Shown in pieces: positions 12,801 to 21,800 of a DNA stretch of 64,000 bases; the first letter of the stretch is position 1; each line of letters starts with the position of its first letter. The position numbers and the translations under genes were made by a program. The stretch is from Ganaspis brasiliensis (lineage: Eukaryota > Arthropoda > Insecta > Hymenoptera > Figitidae): positions 496,001 through 560,000 of the forward strand of contig JAZKLR010000077.1 in NCBI GenBank assembly GCA_037103525.1, written 5' to 3'. The notes beneath the pieces were generated by a model. It ran no database searches, was not told the origin of the DNA, and saw nothing but the letters and a program-made list of their open reading frames with translations.

Positions 12801-15800
12801 AAAATAATTTAAAAAATGGAACTAATTGTCGAGAAATGATAAAAATAATTTAACCAAGAAGAAAAAAAATGAAAGATGATAAAACTAATTCAAAATTATG
12901 TAAATATGTAGAATTTGAAGAAAAGACGTAAAAAATGACAAAAATAATTGAAAAATGGAGAAACAAAGTAAAAATTAGAAATCAATAATTGAAAAATTCG
13001 AGATAAAAATTGACGCTTAGAGAAAATAATTAAATAATAACAAAATTAATGCAAAATCACAAAAAAAATTGAAATTTGAAGAAAATACTTGAAAAAGTAT
13101 AAAAATAATTAAAATTAAAAATAAAAAGCAATTGATAAATGACAAAAATAATTGAAAAATGAAAAAAGTAAATGTAAATTAAAGTAAGAAATTAAAGAAT
13201 GCATGACAATAATTTAAAGATATATAAGAGAATAAGTAGGGGAGAAGGCCCCAAGTTGGACACCCTATCGATTTATTGCTGTAGAATCCAAACCGAATAA
13301 AATATATTAAAATGTTTTATACCGGATGAAAGTACAATTTATAAGGTAACTTATTGCCACAGAGATAAAATTTTATTTTGAACATAAACATTTTTTAAAG
13401 CATTTTTTCTAATTGTTAAAATTTTCGATCTAAAAAAAAGTGGCCCCAAGATGGACACCTTCTTAAAAGTCTCTGAAAATGGTAGTAAATAAAAAATTAA
13501 CATCGTGTAACAATTCTTGAACGAAGTTTTAATCATTTTACGGAATTTATCAAGAAATAAAATTTCTAAAAACTTCAATTTAATAGCTTAACAGTAAAAA
13601 GTAATGAAATATCGAAAAATATCAAGATAATAAATTCTCTAACAATAAAATCACATTTTATGGTGGAAAATAAAAAATTTTAATTAATTGGCTCAAAAAA
13701 TTATTGAAAAAAGTATAAAATCGAAAATATGCAAAAAAATACATTGAGATTTTAGGCCTGTCCATCTTAGGGTACATGACACCATTTTTTAATCCCCAGT
13801 AAAAATATATATATGAATACTGAATTAGTAAAATCATTTTAGAATATTATTATACGATAAATAAAGAATATTATAACGTTCAGTACTCATTCTAAATCAT
13901 AAATTTAAATAACTTTACCAACTTGAGAAAAAACTGTTACAAAACTTTTTTAGACACAAAATTACGTGGTATGTGTAGAAGAAAAACCAACTGGTTTTTT
14001 TTCTTCAAATGTGCATCAAAATGTTGGTCTATACAAACAACAAAAATGACAGAAAGCATAAGGCGCTGTCACCTTAAACAAAAATTTTATACGAAATGAC
14101 CATCTTAGGGCCTTGTCCATCTTGGGGCCCACGCCACTCCCCTATAAAATTTAGAGAAAATAATAAAAAAATGTCGAAAATATTAATAATAATTGAGAAA
14201 TGACTAAATAAATTGAAAAATTTAAAAAAACAATTAAAAAATGACAAAAATAATTTAAAATAGGAAAAAATAGTTTAAAAATAACAAAAATAACAGAAAT
14301 TTCAAGAAAATAATTGAAAAATCACAAAAATTTAAATTTGAATGTAATACGTGAAAAATAATAAAAATTGGAGACAAATAATTGAAAGATGATAAAACTA
14401 ATTAAAAATTAAGTAAAAAATAAAAAATTTGAAGAAATGACTTGAAAGATGATAATTTGAAAAGAAATTGAGAAATGACAAAAAGAAATGAATATTGAAG
14501 TAAGAAATTAAAGAATCCATGACAATAATTTAAAGATATAAGAAAATACGTATAAAATTTAGAGAAAGAAATAAAAAACTGTCGAAAATATTGATAATAA
14601 TTGAGAAATGACTAAATTACTTGAAAAATTTTAAAAACAATTAAAATAAGACAAAAATAATTTAAAATAGAAAAAAATAGTTTAGAAATAACAAAAATAA
14701 CAGAAATTTGAAAAAAATAATTGAGAAATCACAAGAAATTTAAATTTGAATGTAATACGTAAAAAATAACAAAAATAATAAAAATTAGAGACAAATAACT
14801 GAAATATGATAAAACTAATTAAAAATTAAGTACAAAATAAAAAATTTGAAGAAATGTGTTTTGTTATTCCCTAAGAATAAAGAAATACACAAAGTATTAA
14901 ATTAATAAGTTTAATTATAAAAGATTCATGTGTCTGACTCCGCGTCAGTCATACAACTGCCGTTCTTACATCGATGCCGCTAGATGGCGTATGCGTAGAA
15001 TCTACACAATATAACATCTTTTCTTTTATCATTTTTTTTATTTTTTTTATTAAATAATCTATAAATTATTTTCTTTAATTATTTTAAGTTGGAACTAGTA
15101 ATATAAAACAAATGATAGAAGCATAAAATAAGAAATCCAATTTTTGTTAAAAAAAGAAATAAAAAATTAATAGTAAGTAAACTCAAAATTTTGAATATAA
15201 GATCATTTACATCAATGATACAAAATAAAGTCTTTATATCGATCTGGTTTCATGGCGTGTCTCTTCGGTCTCGAGGTGTTCGATGTGGTGTTACATGAAA
15301 TCCCGGTGTTGGTTCCGTCATCTTTTCTAAGAATTGTGTTGGAAATCTCATCCGATAGAGTTTCTGAATTCAGTTCATTGTTATTTCCTGATGATCCGAC
15401 GTCATTTGTCAATCGTTGACCTGAATTCATTTGAATCGTATCCCTATCACTCAATAAATGTTGTGATAGATCGAATAAATTCTCCTTTTGTAGACTTTCC
15501 TTCCGACTCTCGAAAGGTTTTATGTGTACTAAGTTTCTTCTGTATATTTTATCATTGGAGTTTACTAAATAATCTCTATCCTTGACCTTTTGCAGTATTG
15601 TTCCTTTTTCCCAAATTTTGTTTGTGTCTGGATTAATTTGAACTGCTACACTTTGACCCGCTTCTAAGTTTGGTAGAATCCTGGTCTTCCTGTCATAGTA
15701 ATATTTACTGATTCTTTTATTGTCCTCGATTTTCTGTGAAACACCATCTACTATTTTGGGCTGAAGATGGCTGGTTGTCATGGGAATTGTGGACCGTGTT

Positions 15801-18800
15801 CTTCGTGAAAATATCCTCTGATTAGGGCTTGAACCTATCTTGTTTGGTGTATTTCTCCAATGAAGAAGCATCATCCATAGGTCTTCTCCGCTTAAACAAG
15901 ATTTCTTAACCAATCTTTTCGCAATTTTAACCGCAGCTTCAGCCTTTCCATTGCCTCTTTGATGTTTTGGGGCAGAAGTAACCAATTCAAAACCCCATTG
16001 TTTTCCAAGATCTTTTAATAATTTATTTTCAAAATTAGTACCATTGTCACTGCAAACTTTCACAGGTATCCCATGTCGACTAAAGTTCTTTTTACATGTT
16101 TTAATCACTGTCTCCGCTGATAAATCTGATAGAATATCCAGTTCGAAAAAATCAGAAAAATGATCAACCGTCACTAAAAACTTTGTTTTTTTGTCATTAT
16201 AATCAGTAAAGAAAACATCCATGGACACGAACTGAAATGAATAATTGGGAACCTCGTGTGATTGCATAGGTGGATGTTGTTGAGATGCCATGTGCCTCAT
16301 GCACGTTTCACATCCTTGGACAACCTGTGAAATCTGAGAAGTCATACCCGGCCAGAAAATTGTCTCCTTAGCTAAATTTAAAGTACCTTCTATTCCTTGA
16401 TGTGCCACGTGAACTCTTTCCGTAAGTGATTTCCGTAACTTGAAAGGAACAAGAATGCGACCATTTTTGAATATGATCCCATTTTGAGTTGAAATTTCAT
16501 CCTTATATTTAAAATAAATTTTACATCCTTCTTCCACATCAGAAATGTATTTTGGCCAACCAAAATAAATGTAATCCTTTAGTCTCTGCATTGTATCGTC
16601 AGCGTTTGTTTCCTGTCGAATCTCTTCTATTCTCTCTGATGAGATTTGTAAAGTATCATCCAAATTTAAATTCTCGATGTGTTTTGATAGAAGTCTTTCA
16701 TCTCGGATCTCGAAAACGTCAAATCTTCTTAACTCGTTTCTATCCTGCTGTTCGTCATCTACTGGTGCCCTCGATAAAGTGTCTGCTACTACGTTTTCCT
16801 TGCCTTTTACAAAATGTACTTCCAAGTTGTACCTCTGTAATGTCATCAACATTAATTGTAATCTTTTCGGAGCTTTTAAAAGTGGTTTCTGGAAAATGGA
16901 TATAAGCGGTTTATGATCAGTTTTAACTATTATTTTTTTATTACCAGCCAATAGTTGATCAAATCTCACACATCCAACTACTATAGATAAAAGCTCTTTC
17001 TCAATTTGAGCATAGTTTCTTTCTGTCTTAGAAAGTGTTCTAGATGTGTAGCCAACCACTCCACTATCTTGATAAAGCGCAGCTCCAACTCCCGTTGAAC
17101 TAGCATCACATTCGAGAATAGCTGGTTTGTTCACGTCAAAATACTTTTGTCCCTGTATATTTGAGACTAGTGACTTCAGTCTCAAGAACTCTTCATCCTC
17201 CAGTTGGGACCAATGCCACTCGACATCATCCCTGGTTAATCTTCTTAAAATCTCCGCTTCTGAAGAAAGATTTTTTATGTACCTACTAAGATATGTAACC
17301 ATTCCCAGAAATCTTAGTAAGTCTTCTTTTGACTTAGGAGCTGGCATCTTGCTAATCGCATTAGTTTTCGATTCATCAGGCTTAAGTCCATCGCTAGAGA
17401 GAATGTGTCCGAAAAATTTTACTGAAGTTTGGCACAGATTTATTTTTTCTTTATTCAGTTTGCAATTATTTTCTTCCAGTCTAATCAGCAATTTTTTTAG
17501 ATTTGTATTATGATCGTTTAAAGCTTCACTCATATTTTCCCCACAACCAGAAATAAGTATATCATCTATGAGTACTTCTATTCCTTTTAAATCATGTGTA
17601 ATTTCCTGCATTTTGCTAGCAAAAATTTCAGGTGCTGGAGAGATGCCAAAGGGTAACCTTAACCATCTGTATCTGCCAAAGGGAGTCCAAAATGTCGTCA
17701 GTTTACTGCTTTCTTCTGATAACTTCAAATGCCAGAACCCCTTCTTTGCATCCACCGTCGAAAACACTTTAGCTTGTCCAATTTCTGGCAATATTTCTTC
17801 TAGAGTAGTGAACTGAAAATGTGGTCTTTTTAATGCTCCGTTCAAAGCAACAGGATCCAAACAAATACGAATATTACTGTTCTTTTTTACTAATAAAAGA
17901 TTGCTTACCCAATCAGTGTTCTTTGTTTCCTTTACTATGATTTTTTCCTTTTCTAGTTTTGATAACTCAATCTTTAAATCTGATTTTAAACTAACAGGAA
18001 TTCTACGAGCTGGTTGAATTACCGGTTTGACATCCTGTCTTGTTTCTAAAGAAATATACCCCGGAATTTCTCCATATCCTTCAAACACTGTTTTGTGTTC
18101 TTGTAAAATGTCCAACGCTTTTTGTCTTCCACTTTCTAAAACACTATCGTTAACCACTGCATCGATTTTAAAACAATATTTAATCAGACCGAGTGTAAGG
18201 CAGTCTTTCTCTGACAGTAGTGGTCCATGATCCACATTCACCACTAAAAACACTAGAACGTAATGCTTATCTTTTCTTAAACACGTAATCTTTACTTCCC
18301 CTAAGACGTCTATTTTATCACCACCAAAACCTCTTAGTTGTGAATTAACTTTGTTCAAATTGGGTTTCTTTAGACCTGAAAGCTCACAATAGTTATTGTA
18401 CCCAATAACATTCGCATCAGAACACGTATCCAAATCACAAATAACATTTTTCCACATTGAACCAAACTTTAAATTTAAATCTGCCCGTCCTTTCCTTCTG
18501 TTATCAGTTTTATTTTTCAATTCGTAGATTTTAAATTCCTTATCGCCTTCTTCTACACTGCTTTCTGCATCTGAGTGTTCGACTCTCTCTTCTAATTTCT
18601 TGACTGAGCCTGTTCTCTCCTTTAAATGTCCATTCGACGACTTTTGTTTAGAATTATTTTTAAGACACACTTTTGCAAAATGATTCCGGCCTTTACAAAA
18701 GGCACACAATTTGCCCCAAGCTGGACACAATTCTTTTTTAAATTCATGTTTCGTATCACAGAACCTACACAACCTAAAGGATTCTTTATTTTTTTGAATT

Positions 18801-21800
18801 TTATTCACTACTTTTTCTTCTAAACATAAATTTTTAAAACGCGATTCTAAAAGTTCGTTACTTTTACAGGTTTGCACTATTTTCTCAAGAGTTAGCGAAT
18901 CAGAGTCCTCTCTTAGAAATTTCTTTTTAAGGTTAGAATCATTTATTCCAAATGCAATTCTGTCTCTTAACATGTCGTTAGCCGTAACCCTTTCATCGTA
19001 CTTGCACACTTCGATCAATCTCTTTAATCGAAGAAAATAGGATTCAAAACTTTCGTCTTCTCCTTGATTGCAATTATGAAAAGCAAAACGATCAAATAAA
19101 AGATTTCTTTCTGAGATCAATTTACTGCGAATCACTTTGAGAACATTTTCCGCCGTTGTCTTATCTTGTTCTGTCAAATGAAAATTTGAGTATTTTTTCT
19201 TTGCTTTATCTCTAACAATGGAAAGCAAAATATTTACTTTCCTGGGTTCCAAATCCGCCTGCCATTTGTCTATGCCAGTGGCACTGCAATAAGTTTTCCA
19301 ATTCGAACTGAATAATTCAAAATTATCGTAGATGTCGCCTGTGTCCACTTCTAATGGCTGCGGCCATGGAACATTTTGAGTAAAAAATGCACTTGACGAA
19401 AAATTCCTAGAATCCGGGCCAGCTGATGTGCTTGCTGACACCTGATTTGTTATCTGTACTCTCACTTTATTTAACGCTTCACCAATGGATCTCAGACATT
19501 CTGCATTTGTCTTTGATTCTTCGGTTTGATTTTTTTGTAATTGCTGCAAAAGGAGTGTTTGAGAAGCCAGAAAAGTCTGTAATGCTTCCGAACTCGACAT
19601 TATGGCGGACAACCAACAATTGCACAATTAAATTCAAATCGTTCACACTAGAACAGTCACTATTTAACAGAAATCAATATGCTTATAATATTAGAACTTC
19701 TGACACCATGTTTTGTTATTCCCTAAGAATAAAGAAATACACAAAGTATTAAATTAATAAGTTTAATTATAAAAGATTCATGTGTCTGACTCCGCGTCAG
19801 TCATACAACTGCCGTTCTTACATCGATGCCGCTAGATGGCGTATGCGTAGAATCTACACAATATAACAAAATGACTTGAAAAATGATAATTTGAAAAGAA
19901 ATTGAGAAATGACAAAAATAAATGAAAATTGAAGTAAGAAATTAAAGACTCAATGACAATAATTTAAAGATATAAGGAAATAAGTATATAATTTGGAGAA
20001 AGTAATAAAAAAAAGTGTTGAAAATATTTATAATAATTGAGAAATGACTAAATTAATTGAAAAATTTTAAAAACAATTAAAAAATGACAAAAATAATTTA
20101 AAATAGGAAAAAATAGTCTAGAAATAAAAAAAATAACAGAAATTTAAAGAAAATAATTGAGTAATCCAAAAAAAATTTTAATTTGAATGTAATACGTGAA
20201 AAATAACAAAAATAATAAAAATTTGAGACAAGTAATTGAAAGATGATAAAACTAATTAAAAATTAAGTAAAAAATAAAAAATTTGAAGAAATGTCTTGAA
20301 AAATGATTATTTGAAAAGAAATTGAGAAATGACAAAAATAAATGAAAATTGAAGTATTGAAGTAAGAAAGTAAAAAATTCATGACAATAATTTAAAGACA
20401 TAAGAGAATACTTTAGTATAAAATTTGGATAAAGTAATAAAACATTGTCGAAAATATTGCCAATAATTGAGAAATTACTAAATTAATTGAAAAGTTTAAA
20501 AAACAATTAAAAAATGACAAAAACAATTGAAATTTGCAGAAAATAATTGAGAAATACCAAAAATTTTAAATTTGAAGAAAATACGTGAAAAATAACAAAA
20601 ATAATAAAAATTTGAGATAAATAAATGAAAAATGATATGAATAATTGATAACTGTAATTAAAATAATGAAAGATTGAAAAAAAATAATTGAAATTTGAAA
20701 AAAATAATTGAAACTTGTAAAAAATGTTTGGCAATTGGTGTAAAGTATTTAAAAATTATTTAAGAAAATTGCTGAAATTTGAAGAAAATATTAAGTGTCA
20801 GTTTTTGTGGATTTGTGTATGTTAAATAAAAAACAAGTTTTAAGCCATTAATTCCACATTTCTTTTAAAATTTACAATATTTTATAACGACGTTTCGGCA
20901 GCTACCGCTACCCTTATCAAGTTTATTATTTTTTTTTCCTTTCATAAAATGATTTTGAAAATCACTAAAGCTGTCATATTAAAAAGATTTTTATCTTTCA
21001 TTTTTTTTTTAATATTAAAAACCATAAAATAAATCAATTAAAAGACATCAGTTGATGAATAAAATCATCATCATGTATAAAAATCTTTTAATTGATTTAT
21101 TTTATGATTTTTAATATATAAAAAAAAATGAAAGATAAGAATCTTTTTAATATGACAGCTTTAGTGATTTTCAAAATCATTTAATGAAAGGAAAAAAAAA
21201 TAATAATAAACTTGATAAGGGTAGCGGTAGCTGCCGAAACGTCGTTATAAAATATTGTAAATTTTAAAAGAAATGTGGAATTAATGGCCTAAAACTTGTT
21301 TTTTATTGAAGAAAATACTTGAATTCGTAGAAAAAAATTGAAAACTGTGTAATAAATTTAAAAATCATGACCATAAAAAAAAAGATTGAAGAAAATTATT
21401 GAAATTTGATGAAAATAATTATCAATTTTTAAAACTAATAGAAATATGTGTCGATTCAGGATGAAAGGGACCTTAGCTGCAGAACTGAGTTTTACGCGTA
21501 CGGGAGTTTGAAGTTGAGCCTCCCTATGTTACTGTTAGGTTATGCCTATGTTTCACCTCTAATAAAACAAAAACTAATAGACATAAACAAGTTTTGATTT
21601 ATGTATGTTAAAAAGCAACTCAAATTCTATCGATTCATAATAACAATTAAAAATCAAATGTTTTGAATTTCACAGGACGGGAGTTTGAACTTGTGCCTGC
21701 CTATGTTATTGTTGGGTTATGTCTACGTTTCATCGCGAATAACAGAAAAACTAAAAAACATAAACAAGTTTTGATCACTGTATGTGAAAGAGCAACTCAA

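Larger units (their letters stand above)
14857..19868 (-). mobile_element. Intact Gypsy (mag-like) LTR retrotransposon
   Basis: A 5012-bp element lies on the minus strand with 160-bp LTRs at both ends and a 5-bp target duplication AAATG (14852-14856 and 19869-19873). Removing it restores TTGAAGAAATGACTTGAAA, matching a neighbouring repeat unit near 14436. One open frame encodes Gag-Pol. The identical LTRs and open frame indicate a recent insertion. It lies antisense to nothing: element and OXCT1 share the minus strand, so its LTR signals could affect OXCT1 pre-mRNA. Confidence 0.95.

Noticed and set aside
15334..18823. Plus-strand reading frames across the retrotransposon
   Set aside because: Antisense shadows of the Gag-Pol gene with no family features.
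20888..21244. Active hammerhead ribozyme
   Set aside because: The stem II and GAAA parts are present, but two conserved core bases differ, so I report only a hammerhead-like motif.
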